A stretch of DNA of 64,000 bases from Streptomyces sp. NBC_00370 (GTDB lineage Bacteria; Actinomycetota; Actinomycetes; Streptomycetales; Streptomycetaceae), in NCBI RefSeq assembly GCF_036084755.1, contig NZ_CP107968.1, positions 6,456,001 to 6,520,000 on the forward strand, read 5' to 3'. Under the pieces are notes generated by a model, which was given only the letters and a program-made list of their open reading frames with translations, searched no databases and had not been told where the DNA came from. The position numbers and the translations under genes are program-made. The first letter of the stretch is position 1, and each line of letters opens with the position of its first letter. Below, one piece after another: positions 22,227 to 29,268 of the stretch.

Positions 22227-22305
22227 CGTCACGCACCGCTGGGTCGCTACGCCGTCCCGCGCGGGGCAATGGCAGCCCCCGCCGGCCGCTCCCCGGCCGG
22301 GCGGC

Positions 22306-24450
22306 TCAGACGTCCGTCAGGCTCTGCTCGGCCCAGATGGTCTTGCCGTTCTCCTCGTAACGTGTCCCCCAGTGCCGGGTGAACGACGCGATCAGGAACA
22401 GCCCGCGGCCGCCCTCGTCCTGGAGCCTCGCGTGCCGCAGATGCGGGGCGGTGTCGGCCTCGTCCGAGACCTCGACGGTCAGGGTCCGGTCGAGGATCAG
22501 CCGCAGCCGGATGGGCCCCGTCGCGTGGCTGAGCACGTTGGTGGCCAGTTCGCTGACCACCAGGTCGGTGGTGGGAGCGTGCTCCTCCAGACCCCACTCG
22601 GCCAGCTGGTGGTGGGCCGCGCGCCGTGCCTCACGTACCGAGACGGCCTCGGCCGGGAAGGTCCAGGAGGCGACGTGGTGCGGATCGAGCCGGTTGAGCC
22701 GCGCCGTCAGGAGCGCCATCCCCTCCCGCGAGGCGCCGCGCAGCAGCTTGTACGTCGCCGAGTCGCAGACCTCCTCGGGGGTCGCCGAGGGGTCCGCCAG
22801 TACGTCGCGCAGCCGGCTGAGGCGTTTGTCCGCCTCCGCCGGATACCGGCCGGCGACGCTGTCGGAGTACAGACACAACAGGCTCCCGACCGCGACGTCG
22901 ACCGTCCGCATCTCGTACGGGGTGCCCTGCCCGAGCGGCGCCCCGCGCGGGACCTCCAGCCGGCTGACGGTGCCCTCGGGATCGGCGAGCAGCGGGCCGT
23001 CGTGCGCCGCCGACGCCAGGGCGCACCGCCGGCTGACGGGGTCGTACGTCAGGTAGAGACACGAGGCGGTGAACGGCGGTCGGCCGCGGTGCCTGCTGCC
23101 GGGATCCGCCTCCTGCTCGCGGCCGAGGCTCTGGGAGACGTCGTCGAGGTGTGCCATGAGTTCGTCGGGCGGCAGGTCCATCGAAGCGAGCGTCGAGGCC
23201 GCGGTCCGCAGCCTGCCCATCGTCGCCGATGCCCACAGGTCCTCGCCCGGCACATACCCGAGGACCAGCCCCACCCGGCAGCTGGACAGCGGGAGGACGT
23301 CGAACCAGTGGGCCCCGTACTCACCCGGCAGGTAGCACTGGGCGGAGCGCACCGCCGCCACCCGCGGTGGGGTCCGGGGCAGCAGACTGCGCTGCAGCGC
23401 CGTCGCGACGGTGTGTTCACGGGTGAAGCGGCGCGCGTTGTCGACACACAGCGCCGTGACGCCCGCGATCTGCGTCGCGAGTGACAGGTCCGCCTCGTCG
23501 AAGGGCTCGGGACGGGCGCCGTCCCGGTAGAAGGTCGCCATCCCCAGCACCAGCCCGTGGACGGTCAGCGGCGCCGCGATGAACGAGTGCACACCTGTCC
23601 TGGCGATGAACTCGGCGCGCGGCTGGTCCTGGGCGAGCCACTGACCGTACGGCGCGACCGAAGCGACCAGGCGGGGCCGCAGATCGCTCAGCGCCTGGGT
23701 GTACGGCGTGGGGAACGCGTAGTCGCTGGCGCTGCCCACCGGATAGGCGCCGTACGCACCGTCGTGCGACTGGAACGCGGCGCGCCGCATGGGCAGCCGG
23801 CCGCTCACCGGGCCGATCGGCGCGTCACCGGACAGGACGGACTCCACCACGTCGACGGCGACGCTGTCGGCGAAGCCGGGGACGGCCGTGTCGGCGAGTT
23901 CCTGGGCGGTGCGCAGCGCGTCCAGATGGCTGCCGATGTGAGCGCGCGCCGTGCTCAGGAGCTCCAGGCCCGCTCGCTCGCGCAGTTGCTCGGTGACGTC
24001 GTGGACCATCGAGGCGGCGCCGGTCGTCCGGTCGCCGTCCCGCAGGGGGTAGCCGGTGACGACGTACTCGCGCCGCTGCCCCGCGTCGGACCTCGGATGC
24101 GCCGTCATCGGACGGTCCTCGACCGTCGACCCGGTCCGCAGCACTTCTTCGATGACGGGGGAGACCGGGAATCCCCGGTCCAGGTCTCTGACGTCGGCGC
24201 CGATCACGGCAGCGGCGGTCCTGTCGCGCATGCGCAGGACGGCGGGATTCGCCCGGAGGACCCGGAAGTTCGTGTCGTACACCTCAAGACCGGCCCTGGC
24301 CTGGTCGAACAGAGCCTCGACGCTGCCCGCCCCGGCTGCGCCGGGACCGCCCGCCGGGCCGCCGTTCATCGGTCCGACCGCCGCTGCTGTTGGCGTGGCA
24401 TGGTCGACCCCGCTACCAGGGGATGGTGCCGTTGGCGTCGAAGAACCCAC
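22306..24450 (-). CDS. PAS-GAF-SpoIIE-HATPase multidomain signalling protein with degenerate phosphatase
   Basis: 714 residues. A PAS domain lies at ~45-160 (ALFDQARAGLEVYDTNFRV), GAF at ~180-345, a SpoIIE/PP2C-like domain at ~355-575 and a GHKL ATPase at ~590-710 (N box SELATNVLSHA). This layout is common in Streptomyces partner-switching. In the PP2C domain the metal-binding GGDWFD is AHWFDVLP and the GDVxGHG motif is GYVPGED, so two expected Asp ligands are absent and phosphatase activity is doubtful. The ATPase keeps its Asn. The GTG at 24450 has GAGGGG at proper distance; an in-frame ATG lies at 24369. The N-terminus overlaps a small ORF (24413-24577). Confidence 0.88.
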   Translation of the reverse strand: MGSSTPTAPSPGSGVDHATPTAAAVGPMNGGPAGGPGAAGAGSVEALFDQARAGLEVYDTNFRVLRANPAVLRMRDRTAAAVIGADVRDLDRGFPVSPVIEEVLRTGSTVEDRPMTAHPRSDAGQRREYVVTGYPLRDGDRTTGAASMVHDVTEQLRERAGLELLSTARAHIGSHLDALRTAQELADTAVPGFADSVAVDVVESVLSGDAPIGPVSGRLPMRRAAFQSHDGAYGAYPVGSASDYAFPTPYTQALSDLRPRLVASVAPYGQWLAQDQPRAEFIARTGVHSFIAAPLTVHGLVLGMATFYRDGARPEPFDEADLSLATQIAGVTALCVDNARRFTREHTVATALQRSLLPRTPPRVAAVRSAQCYLPGEYGAHWFDVLPLSSCRVGLVLGYVPGEDLWASATMGRLRTAASTLASMDLPPDELMAHLDDVSQSLGREQEADPGSRHRGRPPFTASCLYLTYDPVSRRCALASAAHDGPLLADPEGTVSRLEVPRGAPLGQGTPYEMRTVDVAVGSLLCLYSDSVAGRYPAEADKRLSRLRDVLADPSATPEEVCDSATYKLLRGASREGMALLTARLNRLDPHHVASWTFPAEAVSVREARRAAHHQLAEWGLEEHAPTTDLVVSELATNVLSHATGPIRLRLILDRTLTVEVSDEADTAPHLRHARLQDEGGRGLFLIASFTRHWGTRYEENGKTIWAEQSLTDV

Positions 24451-24577
24451 CGGTGGGCCCCTCGGCCCTGAGCATGTTGACCGCGGCCTTCGACGACGGA
24501 CAGGCGATGTCGGAGCAGAAGTGCGTATTGGTCTCGAACACGTCCCGCATCGCTCCGGTGATCAGTGTCGCGGCCAT
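24413..24577 (-). CDS. Small 54-residue protein, unknown
   Basis: ATG at 24577 with AAGGGAG seven bases upstream opens a 54-codon frame. It starts MAATLITGAMRDVFETNTHF and continues through CSDIACPSSKAAVNML to a Gly-rich end, PTGGFFDANGTIPW. It has two Cys five residues apart and no membrane segment. It overlaps the first 38 bases of the SpoIIE-type gene in another frame, suggesting coupling. Codon use is Streptomyces-like. A RiPP precursor, a small regulator of the downstream protein or a free small protein are all possible; no modification enzyme is next to it. Confidence 0.6.
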   Translation of the reverse strand: MAATLITGAMRDVFETNTHFCSDIACPSSKAAVNMLRAEGPTGGFFDANGTIPW

Positions 24578-24730
24578 GGCCTGTCTCCCTTGGCGAGGCG
24601 TACCCGCACGCACAACCCATTCAAAGCGACAAACCGCAAGTCGGCATCTTCGAGTTGCACAGGCTGCCCGCCAGGTCGGGGTGATGCCCGGAGTCGGTTG
24701 CCCGGACATCCGGACATCACCCCGGCGCGT

Positions 24731-26548
24731 TCAGCCGGTGATCTTGAAGGTGTTCGGGGAGTCGTTCCGCTGGGCCACCTGGCCCGGGAGCAGGTTCCGC
24801 ACCGTGTTGGCGGTGAACTTGCCCGTGCCGGTCACGCCCGCCGCTATCAGGATTCCCTGGGTTGCCGGGTGGTCGATCGTGTTGTTCGTCAGTGTGACGT
24901 TCGCGCGGGTCTTGTCGACCATGAGGCCCGTGCTGAGGGAGCCGCGGATGATGTTGTTGCTCATGGTGACGTTCGTGTAGGCGGTCGGGAACAGCGAGGT
25001 GGGGCCGGGGGAGCCGATGTGTACGCCCTGGCGGGGGCCGTTCCAGCCGCCGCCGCCGGTCAGGACGTTTCCGGTGATCGTCGCTGACTCCAGGGGGTGT
25101 CCCGAGTCGCCGAACACACTGACTTCCAGGGCGTTGTTCGACGACACACTGTTCACCAGGTTGTCCCGCACCTCGACGTTCTTCCCGCCCGCGACCCGGA
25201 TGCCGTTGGCCCACCAGGGCGCTACCGCCGTGTTGTTGAGGATCTTCGCGCCGGTGATCTGGCCGTTCTTGCCGTCGGCGCCGGCGTCCGAGTACGTCGC
25301 GAAGGAGTCGTCACCGGTGTTGCGGGCGAAGTTGTTCTTGACCGTGATGTTGGTGCCGAGCTTGTCAGGGCTCGGGGTGTTGCCGTTGTTGATGTTGAAC
25401 CCGTCGCCGTAGCTGTCCGCGGTCCGGCTGTTCTGGACCACGCCGTTGCTGCCCGACAGCCAGTTGGCGTCGACATGGCGCGTCCAGATGTGGTCGATCT
25501 GCCAGCCGCCCGCGCCGCTCGCGTTGACGCCGTAGTCCGAACCGCCACTGCCGCCGATGTCCCGCCAGACGGCGTTGGCGTCGATCTGAAGGTCCGTCAG
25601 TGTGGTGCCCGAACCCACCGTGATCTGCGAGCGCCACGCGTTGGCCGGCAGCGGGACCTTGCGGTAGATGGTGGTGTACCACATGCCGGCGCCCTGTACC
25701 TTCACGCCGGTGAAGTCCAGCGGCTTCGACACGAGGCTGTTCGTCAGGTACTTGCCCTGCGGGATCCACACCGACTTCTTCTGGGTGCGGGCCGCGTTGA
25801 CCGTGTTCTGGATGGCGACCGTCGAATCCTTGCCGAAGTTCGGATCCGCGCCGTTGCTGACCACCGATATCGAGTTGGCCGGCTGGGCCAGGGCCGGTCC
25901 CACGTTCTCCAGGTCGACGGAGTCGACGTCGTAGACGGCGGCCGTGTTGGCCGCGTCCTTCTGGAGTTTGATGCTGCTGCCCGCGGCGATCGGGGCGCCG
26001 GTCACCCGGACGGGGAACTCGTTGTAGAAGCGGTACGGCACCCCGCCCGCGTGCGGGTCGTCCGGGTTGGTGGTCGCGCCGCGGTAGTTCCACGCCTGGC
26101 GGGAGCTGAGCGCGATCGCCTGGCGGAACGTCCCGTTCACGTACAGGTTCAGCGTCGCGTCGATACCGCCGCCCGCCGGGGCGTCGGGGATCGAGGCGCG
26201 GACCACCAGGGTGTTGGCGGCCTTGCCCGTGTTGTTCGGCATGGTCACCGAATCGCCGTTGGCCTTCAGCTCCGTCAGTGCGTAACCCGAGGCCTCGGTC
26301 TCCAGCGATGCGGCCGTCGGCTTCGGCGCCCCAGGGCTGATGGAACGGAGTCGGGCGCCGCCGCCGAGGGTGCCGGATTCCGCTTCGACCGTGACGAAAG
26401 GTGTGGTGGCGCCTGCGGCTGCCGCGACGGACGCGGTGCGGGCGGTGGCGGTGATGTCCGTGGGCGCCGCGCCGCCGGGCTGTGCGACCAGGACGCCCGC
26501 GGTGAGCAGTGCGGCACCGCACAAGCCGGACAAGATTCTTCGGTACAT
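24731..26548 (-). CDS. Secreted beta-helix glycosidase, GH87-like (alpha-1,3-glucanase/mycodextranase type)
   Basis: 605 residues. The signal peptide is MYRRILSGLCGAALLTAGVL...AAP. Residues ~50-215 form a CBM35/CBM6-like beta-sandwich that also occurs at the front of GH87 enzymes (VEAESGTLGGGARL, RFYNEFPVRVTGAPI). Residues ~225-600 are a right-handed parallel beta-helix with Asn ladders (ITVKNNFARNTGDDSF, VTMSNNIIRGSLSTGL). The Asp pair in RNTGDDSFATYSD is a good candidate for catalytic residues. GH87 members hydrolyse fungal alpha-1,3-glucan or mycodextran; a pectinase-like or other beta-helix enzyme cannot be excluded. AAGGGGTG precedes the ATG. LacI-type operator words lie upstream. Confidence 0.82.
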   Translation of the reverse strand: MYRRILSGLCGAALLTAGVLVAQPGGAAPTDITATARTASVAAAAGATTPFVTVEAESGTLGGGARLRSISPGAPKPTAASLETEASGYALTELKANGDSVTMPNNTGKAANTLVVRASIPDAPAGGGIDATLNLYVNGTFRQAIALSSRQAWNYRGATTNPDDPHAGGVPYRFYNEFPVRVTGAPIAAGSSIKLQKDAANTAAVYDVDSVDLENVGPALAQPANSISVVSNGADPNFGKDSTVAIQNTVNAARTQKKSVWIPQGKYLTNSLVSKPLDFTGVKVQGAGMWYTTIYRKVPLPANAWRSQITVGSGTTLTDLQIDANAVWRDIGGSGGSDYGVNASGAGGWQIDHIWTRHVDANWLSGSNGVVQNSRTADSYGDGFNINNGNTPSPDKLGTNITVKNNFARNTGDDSFATYSDAGADGKNGQITGAKILNNTAVAPWWANGIRVAGGKNVEVRDNLVNSVSSNNALEVSVFGDSGHPLESATITGNVLTGGGGWNGPRQGVHIGSPGPTSLFPTAYTNVTMSNNIIRGSLSTGLMVDKTRANVTLTNNTIDHPATQGILIAAGVTGTGKFTANTVRNLLPGQVAQRNDSPNTFKITG

Positions 26549-26587
26549 GTGTCACCCCTTGATGGGTTCAGTGACGTGTGGGGGGTA

Positions 26588-26602
26588 GTGACGGATCGTC
26601 AC
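26588..26602. promoter_or_regulatory. Inverted repeat GTGACG-GAT-CGTCAC
   Basis: A perfect 6-base-arm inverted repeat in the promoter region of the beta-helix glycosidase, 40 bases upstream of its start. It is a possible repressor site in addition to the LacI-type words. Confidence 0.4.
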
Positions 26603-26603
26603 G

Positions 26604-26712
26604 GTAAACGCTTTCTATTCTTAACGGCCAGCATCTAGGCGCCAATATGGGAAGTCAAGACTGGTACACCTCGTTCCTTCTGGTTCGCTCGGTGGAATCG
26701 GGAAAGCGCTTG
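26604..26712. promoter_or_regulatory. LacI-family operator-like words
   Basis: AAACGCTTT (26606-26614) and GAAAGCGCTTG with the 8-bp palindrome AAGCGCTT (26704-26711) carry the central CG flanked by A/T-rich arms seen in LacI-family operators such as CebR or MalR sites. They flank the promoter shared by the glycosidase and the GlxA-type gene, suggesting sugar-dependent control by a LacI protein encoded elsewhere. Confidence 0.5.
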
Positions 26713-26738
26713 TTTCCGTGCGGCGCTAGCATCGCGGG

Positions 26739-27713
26739 GTGAGCGCGACACACGAAGTGGCCGTACTGGCCTTCGACGGGATGGCGCCCTTCGAGCTGGG
26801 CGTGGTGGTCGAGGTGTTCGGCCTGGCGCGGCCGGAGCTCGGCGAACAGCCCTGGTACGACCTGCGGGTGTGCGCGCAGGAGCCCGGCCGGGACCTGCGG
26901 GTCGTCGGCGGAGTCACCCTGCGCGCCGAGTACGGCCTCGCGGAGCTGGCGGCGGCGGACACGGTGATCGTGCCGGGCGTCGCCGAGGTGGGCGGGGAGG
27001 TCTCCCCTGAGCTGGTCGCCGCGCTGCGCCTGGCGCACTCGCGCGGTGCGCGCCTGGTGTCGATCTGCTCGGGCGCGTTCGCCGTCGCCGCGACCGGCCT
27101 GCTGGACGGCCGCCGCGCCACCACGCACTGGCGGTACGCGCGCACCCTCGCCGAGCGCCATCCGGAGATCGACGTGGATCCCGACGTGCTGTACGTCGAC
27201 AACGGCGACATCCTGTCCAGCGCGGGCAGCGCCGCCGGCATCGATCTCTGCCTCTATCTCGTACGGTCCGACCACGGCGCCGCGGTCGCCAACACCGTGG
27301 CCCGGCGCTTCGTGGTCCCGCCCCATCGCGAGGGCGGCCAGGCGCAGTTCATCGAGGCGGCCGTCCGTCCCGTCAGCCCTGACAGCGACGGGGTCGCGTG
27401 CAGCATGGCCTGGGCGCTGGAGCGTCTGCACACCCCGCTGAGCGTGCCGATGCTGGCCCGGGCGGCGAGCATGTCGGAACGCTCCTACCTGCGGCACTTC
27501 ACCCGCCGCACCGGAACCAGCCCGATGCGCTGGGTCGTCGCCCAGCGCGTAGCGGCGAGCCTGCCGCTGCTGGAGTCGGGCGAGGGCTCGGTCGGCGAGG
27601 TGTCCGCAGCCGTCGGCTTCGACAGCGCGGCCACCTACCGCCACCACTTCGGCAGGGAGATGCGGACGACACCGACCGCGTACCGCAAAGCGTTCGTGCG
27701 GACCGCCGGGTAG
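26739..27713 (+). CDS. GlxA-family AraC-type regulator (DJ-1/PfpI fold plus HTH)
   Basis: 324 residues. The N-terminal DJ-1/PfpI domain (VAVLAFDGMAPFELGVVVEV, with LVSICSGAFAVAATGLL as the nucleophile-elbow-like Cys) spans 1-190. The AraC double HTH (HTPLSVPMLARAASMSERSY, VSAAVGFDSAATYRHHFG) spans ~225-320. GlxA-type regulators respond to amide- or nitrogen-containing ligands. The Cys is present, but enzymatic activity is not usual in this group. Start GTG at 26739. It is divergent from the beta-helix glycosidase; whether it controls that gene is open, because the sites present look LacI-like. Confidence 0.9.
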   Translation: MSATHEVAVLAFDGMAPFELGVVVEVFGLARPELGEQPWYDLRVCAQEPGRDLRVVGGVTLRAEYGLAELAAADTVIVPGVAEVGGEVSPELVAALRLAHSRGARLVSICSGAFAVAATGLLDGRRATTHWRYARTLAERHPEIDVDPDVLYVDNGDILSSAGSAAGIDLCLYLVRSDHGAAVANTVARRFVVPPHREGGQAQFIEAAVRPVSPDSDGVACSMAWALERLHTPLSVPMLARAASMSERSYLRHFTRRTGTSPMRWVVAQRVAASLPLLESGEGSVGEVSAAVGFDSAATYRHHFGREMRTTPTAYRKAFVRTAG

Positions 27714-27770
27714 TTTCCGGTCGCCGGGCGCAACGTCGTCCGACGTCTGCGTACGCGGTAAGTCCGCAGG

Positions 27771-28244
27771 TCAGAGTTGGTCCGCGCTCTCGCGGCTGCG
27801 CTCGTTGGCGCGGTCGATCTCGGCCATGTGTTCCTCGGCCCAGGCGCGTACGGCGGCCAGCGGCCCTTCCAGCGACAGGCCGAGCGGGGTGAGGCGGTAG
27901 TAGACGCGCGGCGGCACCGACGCCTCGACGCGGCGCTCGACCAGGCCGTCCCTGGCCAGCCCCTGGAGGGTGACCGACAGCATCTTCTGCGAGACGCCGG
28001 TCATCCTGCGCTGCAGTTCGGCGAAGCGCACCTCGTCGGGGGATGCCTCCGCGAGCACCTTCACGGCCATCGACATCCACTTCGTGCCGATCCTGTCGAG
28101 CAGCCGACGGGTCTTGCACCCCGGGTCGAACAGGTCACCGCGCCCGTCGGCGGAGCGCGGTGCCGACGGGGTCGGGCGCGGTGCCGATGGGGTCGAGGAG
28201 GTCGAAGGGGTCGAACGAGTCGAAGGGGTCGAAGAGGAGGTCAC
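27771..28244 (-). CDS. HxlR-family repressor with Ser/Thr/Pro repeat N-terminus
   Basis: 157 residues. After ~35 low-complexity residues (STPSTRSTPSTSSTP) comes CKTRRLLDRIGTKWMSMAVKV, the HxlR start, then FAELQRRMTGVSQKMLSVTL (recognition helix) and VYYRLTPLGLSLEGPLAAV (wing and dimer helix). The Cys before TRRLLDRIG is conserved in redox- or quinone-responding HxlR proteins. It is divergent from the alpha/beta hydrolase at 28348, with an inverted repeat between them. The start GTG at 28244 has AGGTGG upstream; the repeat extension is encoded by TCGACCCCT-type DNA repeats and may vary in length. Confidence 0.88.
   Translation of the reverse strand: MTSSSTPSTRSTPSTSSTPSAPRPTPSAPRSADGRGDLFDPGCKTRRLLDRIGTKWMSMAVKVLAEASPDEVRFAELQRRMTGVSQKMLSVTLQGLARDGLVERRVEASVPPRVYYRLTPLGLSLEGPLAAVRAWAEEHMAEIDRANERSRESADQL
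28186..28240. repeat. Imperfect tandem repeats GTCGAAGGGGTCGAA
   Basis: Units of 15-24 bases built from GTCGA(A/G)GGGGTCGA recur through the 5' end of the HxlR gene and encode its Ser/Thr/Pro-rich N-terminus. They keep the frame. Confidence 0.65.
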
Positions 28245-28293
28245 CCGAAGCTCACCACCTGAGTCAGAAGTGCCGTCTTGGCATCCCCAGTCT

Positions 28294-28328
28294 AGTTACC
28301 TACCGTTTTGTTGTCACCATTGGTAACT
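28294..28328. promoter_or_regulatory. Inverted repeat in HxlR/hydrolase promoter
   Basis: AGTTACC (28294-28300) and GGTAACT (28322-28328) are perfect inverted arms 21 bases apart, immediately upstream of the hydrolase ribosome site. Spacing and location fit an HxlR dimer operator. Confidence 0.5.
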
Positions 28329-28347
28329 GCTTAGGAGGCGGTCCCGT

Positions 28348-29268
28348 ATGTCTGTCGCACTGCGCCGGGTCACGGCCAACGGAATCGATCTCAACGTGGC
28401 CGTCACGGGCGAGGGCCCGGCCGTCCTGCTGCTGCACGGCTTCCCGCACACCTGGGAGCTGTGGACCGACGTCATGGCCGGGCTCGCCGACCGCTACCGG
28501 CTGATCGCACCGGACCTGCGCGGGGCCGGTGCGAGCGCGCGGGCGGTGGACGGGTACGACGCCGGTACGCTCGCGGCCGACGCCGAAGCGCTCCTCGGCG
28601 CGCTCGGCGAGACCTCAGCGGCGGTGGTCGGCATCGACGCGGGCGCCCCGCCCGCCTTCCTCCTCGCCATGCGCCGACCGGACCTCGTCCGTCAACTCGT
28701 CGTGATGGAGTCGCTGTTGGGCACGCTGCCCGGGGCCGAGTCGTTCCTCGCGCACGGCGCGCCGTGGTGGTTCGGGTTCCACGCGGTCCCCGGCCTCGCC
28801 GAATCCGTACTCGTCGGCCACGAGGCCGAGTACATCGACTGGTTCCTCGACGCGGGCACCCTCGGTGCGGGCGTGCGGCCCGCCGTCCGCGACGCGTTCG
28901 TCCGCGCGTACACCGGAAGCGAGGCGCTGCGCTGCGCCTTCTCGTACTATCGGGCGCTGCCGACCAGCGCCCGGCAGATCCAACAAGCGTCTGAAGCGGG
29001 CCGGTTGACCGTACCGACGATGGCGATCGGCGCCCAGCCGGTCGGTCCGGTGCTGGAAGGGCAACTTCGTCCGCTCGCCGACGATCTCGTCGGGCACGTC
29101 ATCGAGGACTGCGGTCACATCGTCCCGCAGCACCGCCCTGACGAACTGCTCGCCCTCCTGGACCCGTTCCTGGACTCGACCCTGGACTTGTATCGAGCCG
29201 AGGGCAACGCTCAGCGACGCCAGGGGCGTTCATCAGCTGACGACGACGGCAGCCGGGTCGGGAGATAG
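28348..29268 (+). CDS. Alpha/beta hydrolase, epoxide hydrolase-like
   Basis: 306 residues. The oxyanion motif HGFPHTWELW lies near 33-42 and DLRGAGASA near 60. The nucleophile elbow VVGIDAGAPP has Asp in place of Ser (as in epoxide hydrolases and dehalogenases), and the catalytic His is in EDCGHIVPQHRP. Residues ~130-210 form the cap. The start has TAGGAGGCG at ideal spacing. It is divergent from an HxlR repressor and likely induced by its ligand. The 3' end overlaps the convergent kinase gene by 58 bases. The substrate is unknown. Confidence 0.88.
   Translation: MSVALRRVTANGIDLNVAVTGEGPAVLLLHGFPHTWELWTDVMAGLADRYRLIAPDLRGAGASARAVDGYDAGTLAADAEALLGALGETSAAVVGIDAGAPPAFLLAMRRPDLVRQLVVMESLLGTLPGAESFLAHGAPWWFGFHAVPGLAESVLVGHEAEYIDWFLDAGTLGAGVRPAVRDAFVRAYTGSEALRCAFSYYRALPTSARQIQQASEAGRLTVPTMAIGAQPVGPVLEGQLRPLADDLVGHVIEDCGHIVPQHRPDELLALLDPFLDSTLDLYRAEGNAQRRQGRSSADDDGSRVGR

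Noticed and set aside
24413..24577. Small ORF as a class III lanthipeptide precursor
   Set aside because: No LanKC-type synthetase or peptide transporter adjacent, and the Ser/Cys pattern does not match known SapB-type repeats.
24056..25087. 343-codon plus-strand frame between the SpoIIE-type and beta-helix genes
   Set aside because: Antisense to both genes for most of its length; no domain seen.
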